A stretch of 64,000 bases of DNA from Tubulanus polymorphus (Eukaryota; Nemertea; Palaeonemertea; Tubulaniformes; Tubulanidae), in assembly GCF_964204645.1 (NCBI RefSeq), contig NC_134029.1:20726450-20790449 (forward strand), read 5' to 3'. Shown piece after piece: positions 36,101 to 48,000 of the stretch; positions within the stretch are counted from its first letter, which is position 1; the number at the start of each line of letters is the position of its first letter. A model generated the notes under the pieces. The model was not told the DNA's origin. It saw nothing but the letters and a program-made list of their open reading frames with translations, and made no database searches. A program made the position numbers and the translations under genes.

Positions 36101-39100
36101 GTATTATATATAAAATGTACTATGTAAAGACGGGCATATAAGTCAAGCCCACGGTAGAAATATTTAGAATATGAAGATTTCCCACCATATGCGTATATTG
36201 GTAAACGTCCCTTCTATTCAAACCGTGCTTATTTTTATACAATTTCATGAACGTCATACATTAACTTCCTATTTCCTATTTTAACATCCTATTTCAAAGA
36301 AATTTCCCTTAAAATCATTTATAATGTATTTTTACAGAGGATGTACGCGGTCTGCGATCTGGCTATGGGAATCGTCGTTACGAAAACAACAAGCTTCATA
36401 CTGAAAGACTTCCTCGCTGAGCCCGTTCTGCCGAAAAAACTCTTCACAAGACCCGACCAAAACTATGCAAACACGAAATTCTACTTGCCGAAAGAATTTG
36501 CTTTTTCCCCGCCGAAGGTACGTATTATTCAAGACTGCGGCCGGTGGACTGCGTTTGTTTGAATTGCTAAATTCTTTCAACAAAAATGTTTTATTCGATT
36601 TGTAGAAGAAACAAGCGATCAATCTGCTCGCCGGAATCCGTACGGCTCCCAGTTATAATCCTAGCACGAAAACAACGGCTAATAAAGGAAAATCTCCCTC
36701 TGCTTCTTCCAGTCAACATTCGTAAGTATCGAGACCCAACCACTTCCATAAAATTAGATCAGTAAAGGTTTTAGAGGGAATTTGTAATCGGTGTGGTGGC
36801 CACTGACCTGGAAAACCTGAAAGACTCAGGGAATTTGGATGCTATTGGTAACGCGTTTCATTAACAATACGTGTATTTTAACATTTAAAACGACGATATT
36901 CCATAATTTAGGAAATTCTGTGTGATAACATAGAGAAATCAGGGAATTTGTAAATACGTGGAACGTGGCCACACTGATAATTATTCAATAATAATGCGAT
37001 AGAATATTTGAAATATAAGTTGCTCGTTGATTTTCAGGCCCAGTCGAGGGTCGCAGGAGTCAATAGATCTGATCAAACGCCTCGCCAGCGGAGCGGCCGC
37101 TAAATTCGACAGCGCCAATAAGAAAACGAGTGATTCAAATAATTCAGCGATATCGACTCTCGCGCAAACGAAGGTGAACGTTCCGTCGAAACTGAAACAA
37201 TCGACGTTATCACCGTTAAAACGATCGAATAAGGATAACACGGTTACGCCATCGCCACCGCCGGGAAAAGCTCCGAAAAAGTCCGGCGCGCTTACGAACG
37301 GACGAAAGAAACCGGGGCAGCCGAGAAAAGGTCGCGGCGGAATCGCGGCCTCCGATTCTCAATCGTCGACGGATACCACCGGTTCACCGGCGGCGCCGAG
37401 GCCCCGGGGACGACCGCGCAAGGATTTAAACGTCGATAAAAAAAATGTCGCGTCGCCGTCGAAATCAGTGACTAGCAACGACGGTAATAAAAGTTCACCG
37501 TTGAAACGTAAAGTCGGCCGAACGCCGGCAAATAAAGCGTTGACTAGTTCTTCATCTCAATCGCCGGGGTCGTCCGACGAGTCCTCACCACCGAAAAGAG
37601 GTCGATTCTCTCAGTCGCCATCGTCGAGTGAGAGTTCTCCCGTTGTTAAACGAACCGGTCGCCAACCGCTAAGCGGCAAGAATTCCTCGTCGGCTAAACG
37701 TCTAGGCCGACCACCGCGTGCCGCCCTATCCGACGACACGGCTTCCCCGGCGTCCGGGAAGCGGACCGGTCGTAAACCGCCGTCTCAGACGTCTAGTGAG
37801 GCCGGTTCTCCTGCCGTGAAACGCCCCGGTCGTAAACCGTCGTCTCAGTCGTCTGGCAGTTCGGCGAAACGCGGCCGGGCGCCTTCGTCGCAGTCGTCCA
37901 GCGATACGGCGGCGTCTCCGGCGACTAAACGACCACGCGGTCGACCGGCCGCCGTTAAACAACAACAGAACGGTATTAAGCCGTCGCCGAAAAACAACAA
38001 TAACAAAAAAACTGCTGTTTCGCCCGCGAAAAAAACCGGCAACAATCTGTTGAATAAGGCGAAAAAATTGAAACAGCAAGTAGCGGCAAAACGCAGTCCG
38101 AAACCACCACCATCACCAGCAAAGAGTCCAGTTAAATCACCAAAGTAAGTACATTAAACTGCTGAGTTTTATACTATTCATTTAGTGAGCAAAAACCAAC
38201 CGTAATTTGGCAACAATGACATAGGCAGTTTGTAGCGAGTCTAACAATAATACTATACTATAAAGTCTCACTCTGAAAAGTGCTTACTATTGGATATATA
38301 TAGGAAAGGCTCGCATAAGTGTACGTGTAAGTATTGCAAAGTATCTACTATTTCGACGAACCTAACTAGACTGGAGTACATAGTATTTCTCCATTGTCAT
38401 CACAGGAAATTTCTACTGAAAGTTTTTTGTGTCTTGAATTGTGCAAGTTCAACTTTTGATTTAGAAAAATGCTGGACACTCTTCTTTGAATTCGAAAAAA
38501 GTGCTTACTTTTTGACCTCTGAAAAATGTTGAAAAGCACTGAACTTAAGGCCTCAGTCTGACTGCTACAAACCCTGGGGTAGAGTCTATTGAACCCGATG
38601 TTTGGGGTAGAATTCAGTATTTTAAAATTGTCATTTGTTCGTTTCTGTACAGAAGAAACCTGATGTCTGATTTTACTGAATCGGATTCGAGTCCAACAAC
38701 ATCACCTAGTAAACCATCCCCGTCGCGTAAACGAGCATCGGTAACGCCGTTGAAAGGACCTCAAAATAAACGGTCAGTCGGAAATCCGGACTAGTCTCTT
38801 GCTTTCACGAATTTAAAGATTGATTATTTTCATCGATTCGTAAAATTTCAGGAATAAGACGTCGACGAGTAAAAATGCTCAGTCACCGGCGAAGAAAAAG
38901 ACAGCACCACCTGAGAAGAAGAAGCTCGGACGACCTAAGAAAAATGTGTAAGCCATCAAATTCATCTAGGATGAATCATCAAATTCAAACGATTTGGGAA
39001 CTTCGGTCCAACCTTTCCCACTTCGATATACTAAGTTGTCAAATAAAAATATCAAATGACCGTACGATTGCATACTGAGTAACCATAACCATAAAATTTC

Positions 39101-40332
39101 AACAGAGTTCAGTCAAATTCGGAAGTTGTAGATGGCGTTAGTATTCATTGCAGATTTGAATGATCAATGAACTAATGAAATCAAAGATATGTCCTTTATA
39201 ATGCGACAGTTGTGACTAGAAGAACCATGGCACTAAAACGAAAAATGGCATCCAATTGTTTATGAGTTAGATTGAGCTAATTTGTTCTCTGAAAATGTTG
39301 GCGTTAAGTGAAGATTGGCATTAAAAATGGACTTTCACTGTTTATTCAGATTGAACAGGATATTGATTATAACTATATTAAGACTTAATCTAGAATCTAC
39401 TATCCACCTGGGGCCGGTTGCTCAGAAGTTGGTTAGAGTTAACCAGTGGATAGTTGATATGATGACAATTGAAATTTCATTGTTACTATGGTTTTTAACG
39501 GCCGGTTATCTTTAACCAACTTATGAGCAACTGGCCCCTGATGTTCTTTCATATATTTGTGTATAATCGGTTAGTAACGATTGGTTTGTCTTTTCATATT
39601 GTATAGAAGAACGGCAAACATACCAAATGGAGTGTCAGACAGTCAGTCGTCTGGACGGTCATCTAGAAAATCCACCCCATCATCAACACCTGCATCTTCT
39701 CCCCGTAAATCAGCAACACCGAACAAGGTAAGTCGAAATACTTCAAGACACCTGTAAACTGTGTCGTTTATGAAGTACAAACAAACTCAATTTTGCTGAT
39801 TATTTTAACATCTATGACCCCCATGTATTTTTGAAACATCACGTACATTGGTACATAGGAAGGGAGGAAATAGTTATAAGGATGTGTACGTATTGTACTT
39901 AATGAATGGTCGCGATCATTTCTCATTCAAAACTCTTCTTAGCCAAGCTAAAAAAACACTAACTTAACTCTTACATGGTTGCCACGGAACAGGGAAATTG
40001 AATATTAATTCCCAGTTTGGAAATATTTGGGAATTCAAAAATTCATTACATTTCACATATTGCATTTGCCAAGGGCAACTTCCTTCAGCAATTTCCCTTG
40101 AAAATTACCTTTATCAACCAGTCACCGCTAAAATGTTGACTGTAGCATGACGATATGTTTTCATTTCCATTTGGGAAAATTGAAAAATCACCCATGAAAT
40201 ACTTGGGAATTTTGAATTCATATAACTGCGCGAACCATGCTCTTAATACCAGTGTATCTATAAAGAGGAATTAATTACAACCTGTTCTATTTCCAGGCTA
40301 CAAAGCGACCAATTCGCAAGGGACGAAAGTGA
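27188..40332 (+). CDS. PDS5: sister chromatid cohesion protein PDS5
   Basis: 31 exons, in frame throughout, 1636 residues: 27188-27484, 27571-27657, 27776-27873, 28284-28410, 28647-28727, 28818-28958, 29056-29171, 29355-29449, 29538-29683, 29890-30044, 30511-30624, 31038-31153, 31240-31379, 31818-32009, 32371-32461, 32536-32605, 32804-32930, 33075-33230, 33698-33769, 33846-33982, 34498-34621, 35096-35300, 35387-35501, 35728-35860, 36338-36517, 36606-36721, 37038-38144, 38653-38772, 38852-38947, 39607-39727 and 40297-40332. Family blocks are plain: YPPG near the start, [31 protein letters not shown], and [19 protein letters not shown]. The body is HEAT repeats that bind cohesin and regulate its loading, release and acetylation in the nucleus. 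The C-terminal ~490 residues are basic, with AT-hook-like motifs ([21 protein letters not shown]), and longer than I expect for vertebrate PDS5. Intron 6 is GC-AG. There is one gene here, against PDS5A/B in vertebrates. Confidence 0.95.
30775..30930 (-). mobile_element. Penelope-like retroelement terminal fragment
   Basis: In PDS5 intron 11. The string cgacgtttcgatctca followed by ccctagagatcatcgtcagg has the form typical of Penelope-like element ends, which are known to carry hammerhead ribozyme motifs. On the minus strand, CTGACGA, a GATCTC/GAGATC hairpin and GAAAC occur in hammerhead order. No reverse transcriptase is present. Confidence 0.5.
31440..31690 (+). mobile_element. SINE/LINE-type 3' fragment
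   Basis: In PDS5 intron 13. The stretch contains gtaaagcgctctgagcagcc and ggcgctatataag, then an ATT-rich tail (attattatattattatt). This form is common at the 3' ends of marine-invertebrate SINEs and LINEs. It shares blocks with the fragment at 1-100. No ORF. Confidence 0.6.
33243..33325. mobile_element. palindromic MITE, family A, half copy
   Basis: Begins ggtccggttttagagactcg and passes the central taactcaa/ttgagttaacc, then loses the family sequence. It starts 13 bases after the PDS5 exon 18 donor. Confidence 0.55.
36790..36976. mobile_element. GTGGCCAC-ended MITE in PDS5 intron 26
   Basis: Ends ggtggccactgacctgg... and ...cgtggccacactg are inverted. The inner parts echo one another (cagggaatttgg, then aatcagggaatttg). 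A truncated relative lies at about 32022-32180 in intron 14, and another at 60755-60946. A CAGxGTGGCCAC terminus suggests a hAT-like origin; this is not proven. Confidence 0.5.
37026..38144 (+). other. AT-hook-rich exon of PDS5 (exon 27)
   Basis: One 1107-base exon encodes about 369 residues of K, R, S, P and G. It reuses a degenerate unit, KR-(T/P/L)-GR-(K/P/Q)-P followed by SSQ or similar, at least six times, plus clear GRPRK-type AT-hook cores. It is visibly more GC- and CpG-rich than the flanking introns. The unit likely binds the AT minor groove. It explains the long antisense open frames over this stretch. Confidence 0.8.
39411..39537. mobile_element. palindromic MITE, family C
   Basis: Ends ggggccggttgctcagaagt and acttatgagcaactggcccc are inverted repeats, continuing into ggttagagttaacc / ggttatctttaacc. 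It lies in PDS5 intron 29. Confidence 0.7.
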
Positions 40333-42095
40333 ACTGCTAATTGACCCGAGTCGACCTACGATTCTTCATGCGCATTTTCAAATTGATTCGTTGAAATTAT
40401 TTTTATCGAGCTCCAGTCTCGCCGTTAAAACCGTGTGCAAATACCTAAATCGCGTGTGTTATAATGTCATAATTAAATGCATCATTTGTAAATGAATATA
40501 TCACGCCGTGTTAGAATGCGAGCATTGTTCGTGTCTGATGCTGCCACAATTTTATCTATTTCATGTGTATATATGATCTGATCATCCGTAGCAAATTGTA
40601 GAATTTTGTAGTTTTCATTAAAGGCATTTCTGTATTCGTCTATCTGGCTCTTTCAGCCAGACTTTCGATAGTATTCTTTTCAATTTTCTTCCAGTTCGTG
40701 TGTATTAATACCAGTATATGCTTGAATGTAATTTTTTTTTACTCGACATTAAAAAGATTATCCAATTATAGAATTATATTATTTTTCTTGGCCGATGAAA
40801 AGTTGTCGCTTTCTTGAGTCAAGTACGCTGGCTTTGTCATCGATCTATTCCAAAAATCTTGACTCGTAGAGATTTAAATTCAATACTATGTTATAATTGA
40901 TGAAAAAAATATATGTTATCATTCTGCTACTTGATACTCGGCAACTCTACTAGGATTTACTTCGCAGCAAGGCTCGATTTTCAAAATTTTAGTGATTATT
41001 GTATCTTCTCGAGATACGAGATCCTTCGATAGTCAGTATACCAGTTTGATTTAAGCTTCTGATCAAGAATACGCTGGAATTAAATCGACATCTTTGATGG
41101 GATCATTCATTTATTACGTACGCATAAAATTTGAATTTTTCATAGTTTATTTGAATTTTTAGTATCCATAGAAAAAATCTTGTACCCACGCAATACCAGG
41201 GGATACTGCCGAAATCGAGCCCGGACGAAAAAGGAGTCCGATGTCTTGACATCCTGCGTCGAGCACCAGCATCAGATCCATGAAAATCCTACTTGAGCAG
41301 AACTGCCAACTGTTCCTGATTTTAAGTATTTGTTATTAAATATTTTATAAAATTTTTTCTATAAGAAATACCAATAATATGAGAGATGTTAATAACTGCT
41401 TAATTTGAACATTTTCATATTACAATGAAATGTTACTTGAGAAAAAAACCAGTTAGTTACTGTAGCTCTTCTCAGTGGTTGGCAGCCCTGCTGGAGTAAG
41501 ACACTAGTTGATGATAATATTATATTAGAAAAGATAAATTTCGATATTCTATGTACAAAATATTTATTTCGAAAATGGTTTTCATGGGTGACAACACAAA
41601 ATAACAATTCAGATCGGGTTATCCACATTTAAATTAACTGTAGTTTTAACATTAATGATCAATTGTAGTATATAAATATATTTGTATGTAGTTAAACGAA
41701 GCATTATTGTTAAACTGAAGTGTTACAACATTCATATATTGTATAAAAATGTCGATCGAATAAATACCGATATAATTTTTACTGAAATTTGTCTTCAAAG
41801 TTTCATTCGTGTTGGGGGTAAGTGTCGGCCGAGAGTTTGGCTAAAAAAAAATGATACCTTGTTTCTCCTAATCGGCTGGGTCACTTCAGTAAACTGCAAT
41901 AAAATTTGTAATCAGTTCATCTTTATAGCTGCCAGATGAGTTAGCCTGATCATCATATAAAAAGAAAGTACCGGTAATGTACTGGGTAGATAAGTGGGTG
42001 GCCGGCCAGGTCCTGCAGAAATGAGAAACAAGGTATCAATTTTTTTAGCCTCATTTAAATCAAAAGTCCAATAGATTGTTCCACTTTCTTCCGAA
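40333..42095. other. convergent 3' regions of PDS5 and NUP58
   Basis: No coding exon. ATTAAA near 40617 and AATAAA near 41757 are possible PDS5 poly(A) signals. A half copy of the MITE seen at 62346-62510 (gggatcattcatttattacg) lies near 41100. A foldback with ~29-bp arms covers 41839-42050. Confidence 0.5.
41839..42050. repeat. inverted repeat near the NUP58 3' end
   Basis: Left arm 41839-41867 (ggctaaaaaaaaatgatacc, then ttgtttctc) matches the reverse complement of 42023-42050 with about two differences. The spacer is about 155 bp. It lies 45 bases beyond the NUP58 stop codon, so it is likely in the 3' UTR. Confidence 0.75.
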
Positions 42096-45000
42096 TCAAT
42101 TCTTTTTTCCTCGTTTAGTTCCCGATGGTGGTTTTTGTAGCTGAAATCCGGTGGTGTTACCCGCGCCGAACGCCGGAGTGCCAAATCCGACCGGAGCTGG
42201 AGTCGAGATCGCCGATTGCGTACCACCAAATCCAATTCCACCTAAACTTGAAGTATTGCCAAAACCTACGATTAAAACGACAATGTTTTTAGATGGTGAA
42301 TACAAACGAACTCACTCTATTGGTCATAGCTCGGACTAGCTTCGAAGACGACTAATACAAATGACAACCTATACTTAGTGAATTGAATTGGAAATACAAA
42401 TTCGGACTCAAACACCGCGTTCCACCTGTATACAGATTAAAAAGGATTGTAGATGGTTAATACACAAGTGGAACCTCGTTAGAATGAATGACAATCAACT
42501 TGTATTAGAAAATACATAAGCGGATCATAGCATTTGATTTGAAAATCTCTTACTCTACTACAAGAATTACTCCATGATTCGTATGCGAAATGTTGAATTA
42601 ATGGATTTGATTTAATCATAAGCCGACGATAACATACATCACTAAGACTGCATAATATATAGCATTCTCATTATAATCAATACGATTTTTTGTTTGAATC
42701 ATAAGCATCGTGTACATATTTCAGTAGAACACACCCCGGGTCACTTAAAACATATAAAACATTATCGGTGAATCACGAGTGTAATGTTAGTATAGATTGT
42801 TAGCTCGTTACTATCATGTGATACAAGAACATTGAAAAGAAAGTGATTTCGCTTACCAAAACTAACCTAAAGGTTTAACGGATGGTAACAATGAACTCGT
42901 TGTACCAAACCCAAAACCTTGCGAGCCGAACGTACTATTATTCGCGCCAAAGCCAGATGTATTTGCCAGACCTGCCCGTGCAAAGTAAGAGAAGCACATT
43001 GCACTAAATTTGTGAGAAATACTAGCAGATAAACAGGACTTCAAATGATGTTAATACGGAATGGCTGTTTTTGACTGAAACAGACTCCTGGCGAGTTGAA
43101 AACAGCATTTTCATCCTAACACAGTGTTGATTATCAACGGTTTCGCCTCGAACGATAAGCAACATTGACAGATGACTAGCAGCCAGAATTCCTGGAACAG
43201 CCCATTAAGTTGAATACACTACCAGTATGAACATGGATATGATCTAAAGAGATTAATAATTGTCTAGGATTCGATCCATTCCAATCTATCTGGTTCGTTG
43301 AAAAAGCTTCCTTAATAGTGATTAAATCATTCCAAGAAATCAGGCTGACTGTGGGGGTAGCGTGAACCATACACACATCTAATAAGATAAATCTGTGTAG
43401 CGGTCTGGTGCAACTAACATTACGAAAGAATACGGTTTTCAACTTATGAAATCTTCAGCATAATAATGACAAAACAATTTCGAAGGGCCACATTTATAAA
43501 GTACTAGGGTTATCATTGCTATACATGGACATTGAAATATACATGTGTACAAGTACGTGCACTTCACAATGACCCGTGTCAAACAATGGAATACATCGAC
43601 AGTAACGTATATAGTGCTACGTATATATTATACTGAACATGTTCAACATATTTCTAAATATTCAAGATATATAATATATTTCTTACATGTATAACTAATA
43701 TAAGACACACACTAATATCAAATGTACATATCATCTACAGCCGACAACTAGAAATTGAAGCCAAAGTGAATGCACAGATCTACAGAAAAATCTGCCTAGA
43801 GTTTTAAAAATCTCAAGATTGTCAAGAAGAAATTGGTAAAAGTTTTGCCGAAATTAAATTCGAACGGTTGCTTCAGAGGAAGGATTTGCATACTGTCTAC
43901 AGGAATTATGAATTCAATAGGCATCAATTTTTTCAAGCTGATAGCATGTAGTATTATTACCGTAGTTAAAAAGCTGAGATGCAATACAATGTATAAATAG
44001 AGAGTTAGTAGTATATATGTGCAAACTTACCTCCAAATGCACCAATTTGACCAGTAGGTTGAGTCCCAGAGAATCCCGCATTCAGCCCCAGAGTAGGAGG
44101 CGCACCAGCTAGATGTGAGAGTAAACAAAACTAAGCTTCTTTTGCTGTGGTTAATCACCCAAGATCTTCCAGACCTTTATCATTATTTCCTCGACTCCTC
44201 ACCTTGAGGTTGCTGTCCTCGATTCATAGCCGTCGCCATTGCAACAGCGGTAGCGTTTGAAATTCCGGTAAACGCCGTTGGACCGGTTCGAATTATCGGC
44301 GTCGCTGTCTGTCCAGTTTTCTCCGCCATTTTTTTCTGAGTTTGGAAAATATTTTGAGATTCGCCGTGGAATACTTTCCGGTAGTTCAAGTAATGTTCTT
44401 TTTGCGTCTAAAAAATGAAATCGACGCAAATTTACTGAATACATTCTTTACGACAAGTTCTAGTGTAGCTCACTGGTATATTACATGATAAAGCTCCCTA
44501 CCTTCACAGCTTCATGTATGACCTGTAACTGTGCAGCCAGCGCGATGAATGTTTCATGTAACTTTCTCAATAGATTTGTGAGATCTGGAATTTAGTATAC
44601 ATTAATTTATTTTACCTATCTACCCAGCAAAGTAAGTCTCTCTAAATTCTCCCTAATTAGGAGAATTTCTCTCGTAAAAAAATAATCTTACCTTGTGGAG
44701 TGATAAATGCGGGTTGATTCAAACTGGCAAAATGACTTTCAACGTTATCAATTTGCTGTCTGTATACCTGCATACGCAATTCAAAGTCTTCTACGAGCTG
44801 CTGGAAATAACTGCATTGAAAGTAAAAGAAATTGCGTCAGTAAAACAAGATCTATTCATCTTCAGTCATGTATCTCTCTTGTAATATTTCTATAGCGAGG
44901 ATGCGCCAGGTTAGATAGTGCCACTGGGTTACTGCACTTCAATTTCTTCTACATTTCAATTAAACTTGAATCAACTTTTCTCATCAGTTTCCAGTAAAAC

Positions 45001-48000
45001 TATACTGTATACTCATTGCGAATGTCAATCTTATATCTATTTGACAACATTTATAACATATATCTTGTTTGATAACATTTCCATTTAAGAGCTTAAAAAT
45101 CCAGTTCAAAGTTCATCCAAAATGAACTATTTTTCACTACAAATTACTGAATGTACTGTTACGCCATCTGGTGTGTGCCGGTACCCAATTTCGATTATTG
45201 ATATACATTGTATCTGTTCACTTACTCGGCTGGTGCTGTGTTCTCGTACTGAAGCCCAGGTGGTGTGTCTTTAGTTCTTTGTGCAGTTTCTACATTTTTC
45301 ATTTCCTGAAAACAGCAATATTTTCTAAACTAAGAGTATATATTTTACCAAAACTGATCAACTTAATCACAAAATAATTTAGAAGTATTTGCCTATGAAC
45401 TGACCCATTCTAATACACGGCAATTTGAAAAATCAGATATTATTATTTTCTTAATATACCTGGGCAGTTTCCATCTTGAGTTTTTCAATCGCTCCAGCGT
45501 TACGTTGTAGACCATTCGACACAACCGACAACAACTGACGTATTGATTGAACATCCTCTTGCACCCTGAACACTGGTTTAGATGACATACGAGCTATATT
45601 CTCGCGCACGACTTTCTGATCTTTTACGTATTTCCTAAATAAGAAAATACATCTAGAATGTTTTGTAGCAGTAAGGATTATGCAGAAATAAGTACTTTTC
45701 AGCGCTTTTGCTGCACTGTGAATCCCACCCATTATAGACATGATGTAACTGATCATCATGATTTGTCAAACTATAACAATAACCTATGGATAAATCATTT
45801 ATGTCATTCATATATTATAAAATGTTAATTGCCTAGAAGTGATGAATGCTTGGATTTTGATTATTTGATCAACACCTTAAGTATCACAATTACGAATGTT
45901 GTGACAAAGATTTTTCGGGTAACTCGCAAGTCAAAAAGTAGCACTTTTCAGACATTTTTGTGAAAAATAACCACAAATCAGGATCACAACAAATTTTTTC
46001 CAAAAAAAGTAGCGCTTAGTAGATTTGCTACAGATTATGTCGAGGTACATTGATTGAAGATCAATCAGTGAAGTAGAGTAAACATGCTTAACTAAAAACT
46101 CACTTGAAATTTTCCACAGTTTCAACGATTTCATTTGGAATTCCGGTTTCCTTCACAGCTTTACTATCACTATAGTACATAAATCATGGTTTAAATACAG
46201 AAGCACAATCTTTTTAAGAAAATCGGATAATTCTCGTCGATGAATATACCTCGGTTTACCGTTGTTGCCATTTCCTTGTAGATTCGAAGTCGTCACCTGC
46301 GGATTTATACCTCCTAGACCTTTATTACTCGGCGCAGACGACGTAGCAGAAAACGCGGGAGCTAACGTCAAACTACTCGTAGTTGGTTTGGCTATAAAAT
46401 AAATTTACAAATTACCTACAGTATGTTACATGAAAAGCAACCCGGATCATTGTCAAATCTAACAGCTAGCTGAATAAACCACGAAAAGCAGATGTAGCTG
46501 ATGAAGCAGTTAAAAATTTCAAATAGTTTGTAAAAGTTAAAGATAAATTTGCATTTTGATTCTCAATTAAAATCTATAATAAGCCCTGATCACGCAGAGA
46601 TGATTTAGCCCAGGTCGAATTGGCATGCACTAGACTGGAGTCAAATTTAGCCCAACCACTCACTCGATATCTCGAAAGTGAGCCCAGTTACTTCCAGAAC
46701 TAGTATTCATACGCAATAATTTGACCTGTGCTAAAATTTGGCCAAAAATACTTTTGTGGTCACATGGCTATAGACTAGTGTATGGTTCATACTTACTGCT
46801 TAGATTAAGACCTGTATTTTGAAATAAGCCGCCAGTGGCAGGCTTTGCCAATCCACCTAGTGTACCAGTCGCTGGCGTCGTTCCTAAACCTAAACCGGTT
46901 CCCAATCCGCTGGCCGGTGTTCCGCCGAGAGTAAAGCCTGTACTGGCGCTGGCAGGCGTCGTACCGAGACTGAATCCAGATGCAGCAGGCGTCGAACCCA
47001 AACTGAATCCCGTACCGGCTCCCGCCGCTGGTGTCGTTCCTAGACTGAATCCCGTAGCAGTCGTCGCGGGGGTCGTTCCCAAGGTGAATCCGGTAGCCGG
47101 TTTACTGGCGGCTGGTGTAGCTCCTCCCAGACTGAACCCTGAAGTAAAACCGGTGGTGGTACCACCACTAGCAGCCGGAGTACCGAATGTTGTTTTACCA
47201 GCACCGAATGATAGACCAGTACTTACTGTTGTTGCAGCTGGTGTCCCTGAGGAAGCAAATTTCTTCTCAATTACCCATTTGCATAAATAGAATTTTCATT
47301 TATAAGAAATTTCGAATATATGACACGACATACCAAATGCGACTCCAGTTGGTTTAGTGGTACCAAATGTCAAGCCTCCAGCTGCTGCTAAAAATAAAGC
47401 AATATCTGTTTAGTAAGGATATGAAAGCAAACGTTTAACAAAGATTTTATATTATTCATATCAAGATTATTTAGGTTTTTTTTTAAGAAAACCTCGGACT
47501 ATTTGCGATCATTCTAATCAAATGAGAGAATTGATAATTAATGTTTATGATCTGCTTAGAATAAATGAGTGAGTTTCAGTTGTTTAGAAATGTTTAATTA
47601 GGTTGACTGTATTTTTCTTGATCAAAGACGTAGTTTAAAATCTCTGTTCAGGCTAAAGTGAGTAACATGCTAATTAAGAGTGATGGTCAGTAATCTACGT
47701 TTAATTACTGATTTCAGTTGGCATAGTTCAGCAATGTTTAATTAGTTTGATCTTATTCTTGATCAAAGATGTAATTTACAATACAGTGTGATTAGCCTTG
47801 GGTGAGTAACAGAACAATTAAGAGTGATGGTCAGTAATTCATGGTTAATTACCTATTCATAGATAGTAAGTCTTTTAATCATGAGTGAACTAAGGTTAAT
47901 TAGTGACAATTGTGTCATTTACTCCAATGGGAGGAGCCTAATGCTTTAAATAGAGAGGATTTTTGGTTTGTTCCATCAGTTGCTTCAAGTGATACACATC

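Noticed and set aside
37726-38079. 117-residue antisense open frame over PDS5 exon 27
   Set aside because: It mirrors the repetitive, GC-rich AT-hook coding sequence; it is arginine-rich low complexity with no domain. A shadow.
38941-38950. GTG TAA after LGRPKKN as the PDS5 stop codon
   Set aside because: The GTAAGC donor fits, and two further exons continue the basic tail in phase to TGA at 40330-40332. The earlier stop remains possible for an isoform.
46835-47290. 151-residue plus-strand open frame over NUP58
   Set aside because: It is the complement of the FG-repeat exon. Repeated codons keep the opposite strand open.
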